In this document: piece by piece, positions 16,002-32,698 of the stretch
How positions within the stretch are numbered: the first letter of the stretch is position 1
How the letters are laid out: every line of letters begins with the position of its first letter
Source of the DNA: Deinococcus sp. YIM 134068
Lineage (GTDB): Bacteria > Deinococcota > Deinococci > Deinococcales > Deinococcaceae
Length of the DNA: 64,000 bases
NCBI RefSeq assembly: GCF_036543075.1
Contig: NZ_JAZHPF010000013.1
Span: 38,598-102,597, forward strand
Direction of reading: 5' to 3'
Notes under the pieces: generated by a model
The model's input: only the letters and a program-made list of their open reading frames with translations
Database searches by the model: none
Told to the model about the DNA's origin: nothing
Made by a program: the position numbers and the translations under genes

Positions 16002-16481
16002 ATGCAAAGTGCCGTCAAAGTGAACCGTGGTGCGATCCTGCGCGCCGTCGAGCAGCCGCACATCAAGACCGAACACCCCGACTTCCAGCCGGGCGACACC
16101 GTGCGCGTCGAGACGAAGGTGGTGGAGGGCACCCGCACCCGCAACCAGGCGTTCGAGGGCGTGGTCATCGCCATCAACGGCACGGGCAGCCGCAGGAGCT
16201 TCACCGTCCGCAAGATCAGCTTCGGCGAGGGCGTCGAGCGCGTCTTCCCCTACAGCAGCCCGCTGCTGGCGAAGGTCACGGTGCTGGAGCGCGGCAAGGT
16301 GCGCCGCGCCAAGCTGTACTACCTGCGCGAACTGCGTGGCCGCGCCGCCCGCATCAAGAGCGACCGCAGCCGCGTGATGAAGGACGCCGCCCGCACCAAA
16401 GCCGCCGCCGCTCCCACTGCCGCCCGGAACGACGTGGCCGGGGAGAGCGACTTCACGCCCGTCGAGACGCTGGGCGAGTAA
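16002..16481 (+). CDS. rplS: 50S ribosomal protein L19
   Basis: L19 sits at the 30S-50S interface. The 159-residue product carries the family core: [52 protein letters not shown] and [23 protein letters not shown]. The ATG at 16002 follows AAGGAG and is the only good start. The C-terminal 35 residues beyond the core are Ala-rich and unlike E. coli L19, an extension also seen in other Deinococcus-Thermus L19 proteins. A clear promoter and a folded leader lie upstream. Confidence 0.98.
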   Translation: MQSAVKVNRGAILRAVEQPHIKTEHPDFQPGDTVRVETKVVEGTRTRNQAFEGVVIAINGTGSRRSFTVRKISFGEGVERVFPYSSPLLAKVTVLERGKVRRAKLYYLRELRGRAARIKSDRSRVMKDAARTKAAAAPTAARNDVAGESDFTPVETLGE

Positions 16482-16548
16482 AGCCGCCTCTGTCCGTGGC
16501 CGCCCGCCCCCGTCGGTGGGCGGTTTCGCTTTGCGGTTCACAAAGGTC

Positions 16549-16582
16549 TTCTGCTGAAAGCTGACGGCTGACCGCTCCCGCC
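16549..16582. repeat. Dispersed GCTGACGGCTGA-type repeat
   Basis: CTGCTGAAAGCTGACGGCTG followed by ACCGCTCCCGCC lies between rplS and the HAD gene. The same words occur before the AI-2E-type permease at 53531-53573. Confidence 0.7.
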
Positions 16583-16622
16583 TCACCTTCCCCCCCGCGC
16601 GGGCCTTGCTAGGCTGCCCCGC

Positions 16623-17453
16623 GTGACGACGCCTCCCCGCCTTCCCCCCGCCGATCTGCCGCTGCTCCTCGCCTTCGACCTCGACGGGACCCTGCTGCCC
16701 GACCAGGGCCGCGAGGTGCCGGGGGCGAGCGTGGCGGCGCTGGCGCGGCTGCGGGAGGGGGGCGTGCGCGTGGCGATCATCACGGGCCGCGACACCCCTC
16801 CCCGGCAGGTGCGCGACGCCGTGCAGCCCGACGCAGTGGCGACCAACAACGGTGGGCGCATCGAGATCGGCGAGGAACTGCACACCCAGGCCCACTTCAC
16901 GGCGGGCGAACTGGAGGCGGTGCTGGCGCACGAGCTGGAGGATGCCCGCGTGGTCGTCTTCACGCCCGACCAGCTCTACATCGACCTTCCGCCGGGCCGC
17001 GAGCCGGAGCCGTGGATGCGCCACCGCTCCTACCGCCCGCTCGCCGAGGCCCCCACCGAGGGCGTGCTCAAGGTCGGCTTCTACCACCCCGGCGTGAGTG
17101 ACTTCGCCACCCGTCTGCGCGGCAAGCACCCCGGCCTCGTGCTGACGGGTGCCCAGCCCCCCTACGACCACTTCCTGACCGTTACCCCGGTCGGCGCGCA
17201 CAAGGGCGCGGCCCTCACCCTGATCGCGGAGGCGCTGAACATCCCGCTGGAGCGCACCGTCGTCTTCGGTGACAGCGACAACGACGAGGCGATGTTCGAA
17301 CTCGCCGGGCACGCCGTTCAGGTCGGCACCCTGCCCCTCCTCGCCCGCCACGCCCACGAGCAGGTCGCCTCCCCCGAGGAGCTGGGAGCGTATCTGGACG
17401 CGCTGGCCGACCGGTTGGAGGAAAGGCTGGCGGGTCAATCGTCGGAGGGATAA
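16623..17453 (+). CDS. HAD-superfamily (Cof-type) phosphatase
   Basis: The 276-residue protein has the HAD motifs in order: FDLDGTLL near residue 18 (nucleophile and acid Asp), IITGRD for motif II, the conserved Lys in VGAHKGAAL, and GDSDNDEAMF for motif IV. The cap between motifs II and III is of the Cof/SupH type. Such enzymes dephosphorylate sugar phosphates, nucleotides or flavins, and the substrate cannot be read here. The GTG at 16623 follows TAGGCT (16610-16615) by seven bases. It converges with and overlaps the next gene by 19 bases. Confidence 0.9.
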   Translation: MTTPPRLPPADLPLLLAFDLDGTLLPDQGREVPGASVAALARLREGGVRVAIITGRDTPPRQVRDAVQPDAVATNNGGRIEIGEELHTQAHFTAGELEAVLAHELEDARVVVFTPDQLYIDLPPGREPEPWMRHRSYRPLAEAPTEGVLKVGFYHPGVSDFATRLRGKHPGLVLTGAQPPYDHFLTVTPVGAHKGAALTLIAEALNIPLERTVVFGDSDNDEAMFELAGHAVQVGTLPLLARHAHEQVASPEELGAYLDALADRLEERLAGQSSEG

Positions 17454-18910
17454 CTGGGGACTGTGCCGGTCGCTGGAAGCTGGCCGCTGACTGCCCCCTC
17501 CAGAGGTCGGCTGAACGCCACCCGCCCGCCCTCCAGATGGAGGTGATGCGTGAGACCGTGCGGCGCGTCCGTCTCCCGGTGCGCGATGACCAGGATGTGC
17601 GTGCCATTGCGGGCGAGGTCCGGCAGCAGGGTGAGGAAGCGGGCGCGGGCCACGGTGTCCAGAAAGTCCAGCCCCTCGTCGAGGATGAGCAGGCGTGGTT
17701 GATGTGCGACCGCGCGGGCGAGGAGCAGGCGGCGCAGTTGCCCCTGCGAGAGCGTCTCGGCATTTCTGTCCAGAAGGTCGGTGAGACCGAGGTGGGCGGC
17801 CAGCGTGTTCACCCGCCCGGCTTGCTCCGGCGTGAGGTCCGGGCTGAAGCCCTCCGTGCCGCCCCACGCGCTCCCGATCACGTCCTGTCCCGTCCACGCG
17901 CGCCGCTGGCGGATGCCGACCTCCGCACCGACCAGCCCTAGCGTGCGCCGCCGCTCGGTCAGCAGGTCGCGGGGGAGGTAGGGCCGCTCCACTGTGCCGC
18001 CAAATGCCGCATGAAGCTCCCCGGCGATCAGCCGCGCCAGGGTGCTCTTGCCGCTGCCGTTTTCGCCCGTCACGAGCCAGTGTTGTCCGGCCTCCCACGT
18101 CCAGTCCAGCGGCCCGAGGGCGAGATGCCCGTTGCGGTACACCCGCACGTCCCGCAACCGCACGAGGTCGCCGGAACCGGGAGGGGAGGGAAGGGGAGTA
18201 CCCGTGTCCGACGTGTGGCCTGTCTCTCCATCCGCCGTCACTCTCCCTTCCCTAACGTGCAGCGTCCGCCAGGGAAGGGAAGGGGCTTCCTCCGGCCTGT
18301 GGGTGGCGAGGACGACCGCCACACCCGCCCCATACACCCGCGTCAGCACGTCGCCCAGTTCGGCCCTCGCCCGCCCGCTCAACCCATCGGTGAACTCGTC
18401 GAGGAGGATGGCCTCTGGACTCGGCATCAGCGCCCGCGCGAGGACCACCCGCCGCCGCTGCCCGTGGCTGAGGGTGCGGAAGTCGCGGTCCAGCAGCGGC
18501 CCCACGCCCGTCAGCGCCGCGACCTCCTCCAGCCGCGCCACCGCCCCCGGCGTAGGGTCCCACAGCCGCAGCGTGTCGCCCTCGAATCCCGCCAGCAGCA
18601 CGTCCCGCGCTGTCTGCGCCCACTCCCGCGTCAGGTAGAAGGCTTCCGCGTCCGGCCCGACCACCGACAGGGTACGTCGCGCCCGCACCGCCGACCATTG
18701 CGTCCCGTTTCCCAGATGGTAAATGCGCGCCCCGCTCACGGGTGCCACCTCGCCCGCTAGTAGGCGCAGCAGGGTCGTCTTGCCGCCGCCGTTCGGCCCA
18801 GCCAGTCGCAGGGCCTCGCCGTGTCCCAGGCACAGGTTCACCTCCTCCAGCAGCACGCGCCCGCCCGCGCGGACCGTCACGTCCCTCAGTTCCACCAGCG
18901 GCCCAGTCAT
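17435..18910 (-). CDS. Twin ATP-binding cassette protein (ModF-like)
   Basis: One 491-residue polypeptide carries two ABC ATPase domains and no membrane segment. The first has Walker A GPNGGGKTT, signature LSHGQRRR and Walker B ILLDEFTDGLS; the second has GENGSGKST, LSQGQLRR and LLILDEGLDFLD. This resembles E. coli ModF/PhrA-type proteins, whose role is not well defined, and fits neither importers nor ABC-F factors well. TACACT lies eight bases before the ATG, suggesting leaderless start. The last residues (SGQLPATGT) are encoded by a dispersed repeat, so the C-terminus was extended by it. Confidence 0.85.
   Translation of the reverse strand: MTGPLVELRDVTVRAGGRVLLEEVNLCLGHGEALRLAGPNGGGKTTLLRLLAGEVAPVSGARIYHLGNGTQWSAVRARRTLSVVGPDAEAFYLTREWAQTARDVLLAGFEGDTLRLWDPTPGAVARLEEVAALTGVGPLLDRDFRTLSHGQRRRVVLARALMPSPEAILLDEFTDGLSGRARAELGDVLTRVYGAGVAVVLATHRPEEAPSLPWRTLHVREGRVTADGETGHTSDTGTPLPSPPGSGDLVRLRDVRVYRNGHLALGPLDWTWEAGQHWLVTGENGSGKSTLARLIAGELHAAFGGTVERPYLPRDLLTERRRTLGLVGAEVGIRQRRAWTGQDVIGSAWGGTEGFSPDLTPEQAGRVNTLAAHLGLTDLLDRNAETLSQGQLRRLLLARAVAHQPRLLILDEGLDFLDTVARARFLTLLPDLARNGTHILVIAHRETDAPHGLTHHLHLEGGRVAFSRPLEGAVSGQLPATGTVPSYPSDD
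17465..17501. repeat. Dispersed GGAAGCTGGCCGCTGA repeat inside a gene end
   Basis: The words GTCGCTGGAAGCTGGCCGCTG lie in the last codons of the twin ABC gene, just past the convergent HAD stop. Related copies, in either orientation, lie at 44033-44067 and 47889-47922. Confidence 0.7.
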
Positions 18911-18949
18911 CGCCGCCGAGTGTAGAGCGGCGGGTGGACAGGAGAAATG

Positions 18950-18987
18950 AAAAGGCCGCCGCGCCTCAACGACGAGAGGCGCGGCGG
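18950..18987 (-). terminator. Intrinsic terminator of the lipoprotein gene at 19004
   Basis: CCGCCGCGCCTC (18956-18967) pairs perfectly with GAGGCGCGGCGG (18976-18987); on the minus strand the hairpin is followed by CCTTTTCA. It lies 16 bases behind the lipoprotein stop. Confidence 0.85.
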
Positions 18988-19003
18988 GTAGTGCCCGTCA
19001 GGC

Positions 19004-19756
19004 TTACTTCAGGAGCGAATTGTGCTTCTCCAGGCTCTTGAGGAGCGCGGTCTGGCGGATGCTGAGCTTGGTGAGGCTCAGGGGGGAGGCAGTCTCCTCT
19101 GTCCAAGTCGAGGCGGTGTCCGAGGTGTTTGTCAAGCTGAGGCTGATGGTGCCGCTGCTCGTCGCCCCGTTGGCCGTCACGACGGCGCTACTCTTCAGGA
19201 TGTTCCAGCCCGTGTGGAGGCGGGCGTTCTGAGACAGCGTGCTCGTTACAGTCACGCCTTCTACCGTGTCCGTGCAGTTCACGCTTCCACTGAGGTTCAC
19301 ATCGCGGTCGGCGTACACCCACACGCGGCCATCAAAGGTGATCGTCGTTTGAGTGTTGGTCGAAGTCTGGGTATAAGTCCGCGCCAGGATGGTCCGGCTG
19401 CTGCCTCCGGCAGTGGCTGTCAGGCTTCCCACCGGGTAGACCTTCGCGTTCTGGTCACTGACCGTCAGGCTGCCGCTGCATCCCGAGTCGTTGTAGGTGA
19501 AGTTCTCGACCGAGAACAGGTACGGCGTAATCGCGCTCGCCGCCGGGAGGGCCAGTTGGAAGGTGCCGTTCGCGTTCAGGGCCGCGCTGCTCAGGGTCGT
19601 CGTCCCCTCTTGGGCGCTCACCGTACCTGCCCCGGCACTCCACCCGCTGACCGTACCGTTGATGGAGGTGGGCGTGGGCGTGGGCGTCTCGGTGCAGGCC
19701 GTCAGGAAGCCACTGAGCAGGAGGACGGCGGGGGCGGAGCGTTTCAAGATTTGCAT
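19004..19756 (-). CDS. Lipoprotein, unknown
   Basis: The 250-residue product begins with a lipoprotein signal, APAVLLLSGFLTACTE, with lipobox LTAC at Cys21. A short PTPTPT linker and a Thr/Ser-rich, beta-prone body follow. Two Cys residues (NDSGCSGS and SVNCTDT) may pair. No known domain is seen. A strong terminator follows and no gene shares the strand closely, so it is monocistronic. Confidence 0.75.
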   Translation of the reverse strand: MQILKRSAPAVLLLSGFLTACTETPTPTPTSINGTVSGWSAGAGTVSAQEGTTTLSSAALNANGTFQLALPAASAITPYLFSVENFTYNDSGCSGSLTVSDQNAKVYPVGSLTATAGGSSRTILARTYTQTSTNTQTTITFDGRVWVYADRDVNLSGSVNCTDTVEGVTVTSTLSQNARLHTGWNILKSSAVVTANGATSSGTISLSLTNTSDTASTWTEETASPLSLTKLSIRQTALLKSLEKHNSLLK

Positions 19757-19852
19757 ACGTGCCCAGCTTAGGCAGGTGGTGTGGAGGTCATGAGCGCAAA
19801 TGTGCTTGCCGAAAGAAGTATGAGCTTTTGATAAAGTTGAAGAGTCGAGCCA

Positions 19853-19883
19853 GAAAAAGAACCCCCTCCACTGGGGAGGGGGT
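19853..19883 (-). terminator. Intrinsic terminator of rplM-rpsI
   Basis: ACCCCCTCC (19861-19869) pairs with GGAGGGGGT (19875-19883) around a five-base loop; on the minus strand it is followed by TCTTTTTC. It lies 20 bases behind the rpsI stop. Confidence 0.9.
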
Positions 19884-19902
19884 CTGCGTTCGCCGTGCTC
19901 GC

Positions 19903-20295
<393 letters not shown>

Positions 20296-20297
20296 AC

Positions 20298-20723
<426 letters not shown>

Positions 20724-20802
20724 CGTCTTGCCTCGTGTGTGGGGATTTGGCTGCGACACGCCCCGCGACCTTGGGGGACAGGTGCTGCGTGCGTGTCCGG
20801 GT

Positions 20803-20842
<40 letters not shown>

Positions 20843-20848
20843 AAGGCC

Positions 20849-20878
20849 AGGGTAGCAGAGGAGGGGGGAGGGGGGCAA
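20849..20878 (-). promoter_or_regulatory. Predicted rplM promoter
   Basis: On the minus strand TTGCCC (20873-20878) and TACCCT (20849-20854) are 18 bases apart. The leader to rplM would be about 120 bases, long enough for control by L13, but no clear structure was worked out. Confidence 0.45.
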
Positions 20879-20909
20879 GCTCTGTGAGCTACCACGTAAG
20901 CTGAGCCGG

Positions 20910-21706
20910 ATGACCGAAGCCGGGTTGCGCGAGTTCTTGTGCTGGTTCAAGGTGGAGTCCGAGCGTTTCTGGACCGGGCATGAGCCGGAGTTCTTGCCGG
21001 GAACATACCCCAGTCCCGGACATACTGTCACCGACTGGTACCAGGGCACGAGATGGCAGCCCTACACGGAGGCGCAGGTCACGGCGCTGGAAAAACGCTG
21101 GGGGCTGGAGTTCCCGTGGGATTACCGACTGTTCCTGCAACTCCTCGGCACGCCGGATCGGCCACAACTGGTTTCGGGCTTCCGCGACGGCGACATGATC
21201 GAAGTGTTTGAGCGGGACGGTTTCATGAACTGGCGGGCTGATGACCTGAGGGTGGCTGACCGCTTGAACTGGCCCGCAACGGGACTTCTTGACGGCACGG
21301 AACGTCCCTGGTGGTGGACGGACGAGTGGGGGGAATGGCACACCGACCCCTGGGAAATGCCTTCAAGTGAGGCGGCAGGAAAGATTCTCGGGGTGACGCG
21401 AGCGGCCCCACAACTCGTCCCCCTCTATGCCCACCGTTTCCTTTTGCCACAGCGGGGACAGCAGAGTGTATGCCTCTCCGTCATGGGATCGGACATCATC
21501 GTTTGGGCACACGACCTATATGGTGCCCTTTTGAACGACCATCTTGACCTCGTGATAGACCCTTGTGCCTACAATTCACCAGCCAAGTTCGAGGAGGAGC
21601 ACGCAAAACTCTTGCAAAGCTCTTGCAAAGCTCTCCTCTTCGGGACTTGCCCCAGTACCCGGAACAGGATTTCTCGGCCATCCCGTTCTGGGGTCATTTC
21701 CTCTAG
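20910..21706 (+). pseudogene. SMI1/KNR4 (SUKH) family gene frameshifted by an 11-bp tandem duplication
   Basis: The frame encodes a SUKH-like protein: WYQGTRWQPYTEAQVTALEKRW, FPWDYRLFLQLLG and a Trp-rich DGTERPWWWTDEWGEW. At 21609-21619 and 21620-21630 the 11-mer CTCTTGCAAAG stands twice in tandem. Removing one copy restores a frame that ends SPLRDLPQYPEQDFSAIPFW, GHFL and TAG at 21706, giving 261 residues; this end looks like a genuine family C-terminus and abuts the convergent esterase stop at 21703. As it stands, the frame runs on antisense to 21938. SUKH proteins are often immunity factors for contact toxins, but no toxin is near. TAAGCT lies seven bases before the ATG. Confidence 0.75.
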
Positions 21707-22521
21707 CTCACGCCCAGCAAGAACTCCAGCGCCCCCGGCAGCCTCCCCGCCCACGCGCGCTCGTGGTGCTCTCCCTCCGGGTCGGCCACAAAGTGCAATC
21801 TCTCGCCCATGCCCTTTTCGAGCAGCAGGTCGCGCATGGCGTGGGCGTCGTCCCAGTAGGCGCGCGACCGCTCGGGCCGCTCGGTGCTCTCCCGTCCGCC
21901 CACGTCCAGCCACACGCGCCCGGTGGGGGGAGGGCTGACGCGCACGAGCCGCTCGGCGTCGCCGGGGCAGGCCCAGAAGGCGGGACTCATCACCCCGGCG
22001 CTCCCGAACACGTCCGGGCGGGTCAGGAGGGCGTAAAGGCTGATCAGCCCGCCCATGCTGGAGCCGATCAGGGTGGTGTGTTCTACGTCGGGCAGAGTTC
22101 GTAAGCTGCCGTCCATGAGCGGCTTCACCGTCTTCGTCAGGAAAGCGAGATAGGCGTCCGCGCCCCCACCGCCCTCCTCCGGGAACTGGGGATTGGGCGA
22201 CGTGCTGTACTCGTGGAAGCGCCGCTCGCCACCGTGGGGAATGCCGATTGCGATGGCCTCCACGCCCCGTGCCGCCACTCGCGTCAGCGTCTCGTCCGCC
22301 TCCCACTCGGAGCCGAAGGGGTTGGTCGCCGCGTCGAAGACGTTCTGCCCGTCGTGGAAGTAGACGACGGGGTAGCGGCGTTCCGGCTCGCGCTCGTAGG
22401 AGGGTGGCAGCCAGGCGAGCAGGGTGCGCGGGGCATGGTTGGCGTCCTCCACGCCCTCCCACTCCAACAGGGTGCCCGTGACGGTGCTTTCAGGCCGGGC
22501 CGCATAGGGCCGCCACGTCAC
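21703..22521 (-). CDS. Esterase D-type alpha/beta hydrolase
   Basis: The 272-residue protein belongs to the putative esterase family that includes enterochelin esterase-like enzymes. It has PVVYFHDGQNVFDAATNPFGSEWE, GIPHGGERRFHEYS, the nucleophile elbow GSSMGG, and a C-terminal EGEHHERAWAGRLP with the likely catalytic His. The GTG at 22521 overlaps the aroQ stop as GTGA, so it is the last gene of the shikimate-pathway operon. Its link to that pathway is not obvious. There is no signal peptide, so it should be cytoplasmic. Confidence 0.85.
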   Translation of the reverse strand: MTWRPYAARPESTVTGTLLEWEGVEDANHAPRTLLAWLPPSYEREPERRYPVVYFHDGQNVFDAATNPFGSEWEADETLTRVAARGVEAIAIGIPHGGERRFHEYSTSPNPQFPEEGGGGADAYLAFLTKTVKPLMDGSLRTLPDVEHTTLIGSSMGGLISLYALLTRPDVFGSAGVMSPAFWACPGDAERLVRVSPPPTGRVWLDVGGRESTERPERSRAYWDDAHAMRDLLLEKGMGERLHFVADPEGEHHERAWAGRLPGALEFLLGVS

Positions 22522-22949
22522 AGGGCGCTCTCCGTCAGGGCCTCCATCGCTAGGCGGTAGCCGAGAAAGCCCAGGCCGCTGATCTTGCCCCGGCACACGG
22601 GGGCGGTGACGGAGGCGTGCCGGAACGCCTCCCGCGCGTCCACGTTGGTGATGTGGACCTCCACGACGGGCAGGGGCTGCGAGGCGATGGCGTCTCGCAG
22701 CGCGTAGGAGTAGTGGGTCAGGGCACCGGGATTGATCACGATGCCCGAAAAGCCGTTCGTCTGCGCCTCGTGGACCCATTCGAGAAGCTGGCCCTCGAAG
22801 TTGCTCTGGCGGCAGGCGACGGTGAGGCCGAGTTCGGCCCCCCAGCCCTCGCACAGGCGTTCGAGGTCTTCGAGCGTCTGCGCGCCGTACATGCCGGGTT
22901 CACGCAGGCCGAGGCGGTTGAGGTTGGGACCGTTCAGGACGAGGATCAA
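22518..22949 (-). CDS. aroQ: Type II 3-dehydroquinate dehydratase
   Basis: AroQ dehydrates 3-dehydroquinate in the third step of chorismate synthesis. The 143-residue protein has LVLNGPNLNRLGLREPGMYG at the N-terminus, RQSNFEGQLLEWVHEA, VINPGALTHYSYALRDAI and VEVHITNVDAREAFRHAS, which are the active-site segments of the type II enzyme. The start is TTG at 22949: GGAGGT stands six bases before it and the protein then begins exactly where the family begins. Longer in-frame starts would add a repeat-encoded stretch. Confidence 0.95.
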   Translation of the reverse strand: MILVLNGPNLNRLGLREPGMYGAQTLEDLERLCEGWGAELGLTVACRQSNFEGQLLEWVHEAQTNGFSGIVINPGALTHYSYALRDAIASQPLPVVEVHITNVDAREAFRHASVTAPVCRGKISGLGFLGYRLAMEALTESAL

Positions 22950-22965
22950 GGGCGGACCTCCGGGA

Positions 22966-23000
22966 GTGATGAGGGGTGAGTGATGAGTGATGAGCAGGGG
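22966..23000. repeat. GTGATGAG direct repeats
   Basis: GTGATGAGGGGTGAGTGATG with further GAGTGATGAG units lies just upstream of aroQ. The gap 22950-23168 otherwise holds one copy of a second repeat type and no gene. Confidence 0.6.
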
Positions 23001-23104
23001 CAAGCAGAGGCTAACGCGAAAGCCTCTCCCGTGTTCGATCAAGGCTCAAAAGCAAGTGCCAAAAGTCGCCTCAACGGTCAGGCAAGGCGAGTCACAGGGT
23101 CTTT

Positions 23105-23160
23105 TTCCTCCTCCCTCCTTGCGGGGGAGGCCGGGTGGGGGGTGGCAAGCCCCGCTTGCC
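23105..23160. repeat. Dispersed CCTCCCCCGCAAGG-type repeat
   Basis: CTCCCTCCTTGCGGGGGAGG followed by CCGGGTGGGGGGTG resembles, in reverse orientation, the stretches at 32600-32653 and 32699-32765. It can form a stem through CCTCC-CTTGCGGG-GGAGG-like pairing. Confidence 0.55.
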
Positions 23161-23168
23161 CTACACAC

Positions 23169-24822
<1,654 letters not shown>

Positions 24823-24990
24823 GGGGGACAGTCTAGTGGAAAGCCCCTCCGTGAGCGTGACCGTCACACCCTGCCCCCCTTCCTCTCCACCCTCACCCAC
24901 ACCCTCGGGCGGCTCCGGCTGCGCGAGGTAGGCCGCCAGCCCCGCCTCCACCTGCTCCACGAGCGACCCCACACCGCCCCCCACAGCGCC

Positions 24991-26139
<1,149 letters not shown>

Positions 26140-26145
26140 GGGGGA

Positions 26146-26151
26146 AATCTA
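26146..26151 (-). promoter_or_regulatory. Leaderless -10 box of aroC
   Basis: TAGATT on the minus strand, six bases before the ATG. It would drive the whole shikimate operon. Confidence 0.55.
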
Positions 26152-26240
26152 GCGTTGGGGCCGTGGGTGCTGAGGGGGGCTGATCAGACGAAGCGGGCCG
26201 GAATAGAGATTGCCCTCCTGGCGACTGGCGACCCTCCATC

Positions 26241-26270
26241 AAAAGAAGACGCCCCCACGATGGAGGGCGT
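26241..26270 (-). terminator. Intrinsic terminator of the pil operon
   Basis: ACGCCC (26249-26254) pairs with GGGCGT (26265-26270); the minus-strand transcript continues CTTCTTTTGATGG. A competing nine-base pairing, CCCTCCATC (26232-26240) with GATGGAGGG (26259-26267), overlaps it, so two folds exclude each other. The hairpin begins 20 bases behind pilQ. Confidence 0.65.
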
Positions 26271-26289
26271 TCCTATCCAACTTGTGTCT

Positions 26290-29662
<3,373 letters not shown>

Positions 29663-29666
<4 letters not shown>

Positions 29667-30355
29667 TGGGTGCCTCCCTGGGGGGCGGCGGGGGCGGCCT
29701 CGGGCGCGGCACCGGGGGCCTGGGGGGCGTTGGCCGCGTCCCCGGCGGCCTGCGTCTGGTCGTAGGTGTACACGGTGAGACTCAGCGTGCCCTCCAGGCT
29801 GGGGTCGAGGGCATCCGCCTGCGGGAGCTGCAGGCCCAGGCCGCCGACGGTCGTGAAGCGGTTTTGCGTCTCCAGCGACCGGAGCGCCCCGAACACCTCG
29901 GCGAAGCGCCCGCTCACACTCAGGTTGAGGTTGATGGGCCGCACGCCGCCCGGCAGCCCCGCGACGTTGCCGCCCTGCACGGCGAAGTCGGTGAGTTCGG
30001 CCCCCGAGGCGGTCACGTTGCGCCGCACCTCGTCGAGCACGGTGCCGAACTGCGCGGTGGCGGGGAGCGCCCGCAGGAACCTGTCCTCCTCCACCTGAAG
30101 TCGGGCGACCGCCTCACGCAGTTCGGGCAGCGCCCCCTGGGCAGCGCGGTACTGCTCGGCGCGGCTGCGGGTGGTCTCCACCTCGCCCTGAAGCAGCGTG
30201 ATCTCCTGCTGGCGCGGCTGGAAGCGCATCATGTACCACATCCCGACCACCAGCGCGCAGCCGACCAGGACGAGGATGAAGACGAACCGGGGCGCGAGCT
30301 TGACCGAGGGCAGGCCGGGCGACGCGAGTTTGGTGGCGCTGAGCTTAGCGAACAT
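29663..30355 (-). CDS. pilO: Type IV pilus assembly protein PilO
   Basis: The 230-residue protein has a short cytoplasmic N-terminus, one membrane helix (FVFILVLVGCALVVGMWYMM), a coiled-coil (LQGEVETTRSRAEQYRAAQGALPEL) and a ferredoxin-like periplasmic domain with INLNLSVSGRFAEVFGALRSLE. These are PilO hallmarks. The ATG at 30355 follows GGAGGAAACG. A Pro/Ala-rich C-terminal tail of about 25 residues is extra. PilO pairs with PilN to form the inner-membrane alignment complex. Confidence 0.9.
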
Positions 30356-31041
30356 CGTTTCCTCCCGACGGGGCCGCCGGGGCGGGGGTGCCTGTGGCTG
30401 TGCCTGTGCCGGGGGTCGCTGCATCAGGGGTCGTGCCCGCTGCCGGGGCCGCCTCCCCGACCAGGCCCACCGAGGCCGCGAAGGTGAAGCGGCCCGTCTC
30501 GCCGTCCTGCTGGAGGCTGCGGAAGTTGACCGCGAAATCTGGGTCGTTCTCGTACACGTTCAAGAAAGTCACCACCGCCTGCTGGCTGCGCGCCGTGCCG
30601 GCCAGCTCGATCTCGCGCACCACGTTCCTGCCCAGGTACACGCCGCCCCCCTGGAGGGAGGCCAGCGCCCCCGCGTCGAGGGATTTGACGGTCATGGAGG
30701 TCAGGGCCACGTCATTCCCCTTTGGCAGCCGCGCCGAGAAGGCCGCCACGTCGTTCGTCCAGTAGGTCTTGTTCTGGCGCAGCCCCTCGGCGGTGGCCGT
30801 CACGCCCTCCAGGGTGCGCCGGGTGGCCGTCAGGCGGTCGAACTCGCTCTTGGCGGCGGTGAGCGCGGCGATCTCCCCGTTCAGGCGGTCCTGCTCGGCG
30901 CGCAGCTCACCGATCTTCCCGGCGACCACGCGTTCGGGAAAGATCAGGGCGAGGCCCGTAAGGGCGGCGACGGCGACGCTGGCGTACTTCCAGACGTTCG
31001 GCTCGCTGCGCTTGCGCTCCTGAACGGGGAGGAGGTTGAGT

Positions 31042-31049
<8 letters not shown>
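30345..31049 (-). CDS. pilN: Type IV pilus assembly protein PilN
   Basis: The protein begins VELNLLPVQERKR, the conserved PilN tail that binds PilM in the cytoplasm. A membrane helix (YASVAVAALTGLALIFP), a coiled-coil with LRAEQDRLNGEIAALTAAKSE and a periplasmic domain with VREIELAGTARSQQAVVTFL follow. A 40-residue Pro/Ala/Thr/Gly-rich end resembles the tail of PilO here. It overlaps pilM by eight bases and pilO by eleven. Confidence 0.93.
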
Positions 31050-32235
<1,186 letters not shown>

Positions 32236-32340
32236 TCTCCCTCCTGGGTGCGAGACAGGCTTTAACGTCCCCTCACGCGCGGGCCGCCCGCGACGGGCGC
32301 GGGGGGGCGGCAGAAGGGTGAAGATGGGCGGGGGCAGGGG

Positions 32341-32359
32341 TGCATAACCAACCTATGCA
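32341..32359. promoter_or_regulatory. Palindrome upstream of the pil operon
   Basis: TGCATA-ACCAACC-TATGCA, a six-base inverted repeat with a seven-base spacer, lies 106-124 bases before the pilM start. It could be a regulator site; no regulator is known for it. Confidence 0.3.
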
Positions 32360-32599
32360 ACCACCCGCCCACTTACGAGACTCTGACACCTGTTCGCGCC
32401 CACCGCGTTTTTTCACGAGTCGGAGCGGGGGTTTTCCTGTTTGACCGTGCGGCTCGCCCGCCGCCGCGTGGTGCCCCCGAAGGATGAAGGGTCGGGCGGG
32501 ACAGCGTTCGCCTCCTCCTCATCGGGAGGAGAAGCCCTCACTCCGTCTTGAATGTTGTTGTGACTCAAGGACCGGGCGGAGGGGGTACTTTCGTCGTTC

Positions 32600-32653
32600 G
32601 GCAGGAGGGCGAGCGTGGCTCGTTGCCCCCTCCCCGACCCTCCCCCACAAACG
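32600..32653. repeat. Dispersed C-rich repeat, copy 1
   Basis: GGCAGGAGGGCGAGCGTGGC followed by TCGTTGCCCCCTCCCCGACC parallels copy 2 at 32699-32765 (GGCAGAAGGACGAGCGCTGC, TCGTCACCCCTCTCCCCAGC). The alignment is obvious by eye over about 50 bases with scattered changes. Confidence 0.65.
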
Positions 32654-32698
32654 CTTAATGTGAATTGCACATCGGGAAGTTGAGGCGTTTCCGCCGTC

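Noticed and set aside
15567..18098. An 843-codon minus-strand frame
   Set aside because: It crosses rplS, the HAD gene and intergenic DNA in a frame without motifs; the real genes on both strands explain the sequence.
20724..20759. ATG 20759 as rplM start
   Set aside because: It adds a stretch absent from other L13 proteins; GTG 20723 gives the normal N-terminus.
32658..32672. ATGTG-AATTG-CACAT as a CRP-type site
   Set aside because: The arms are only five bases with a five-base spacer and no promoter for either neighbour is close.
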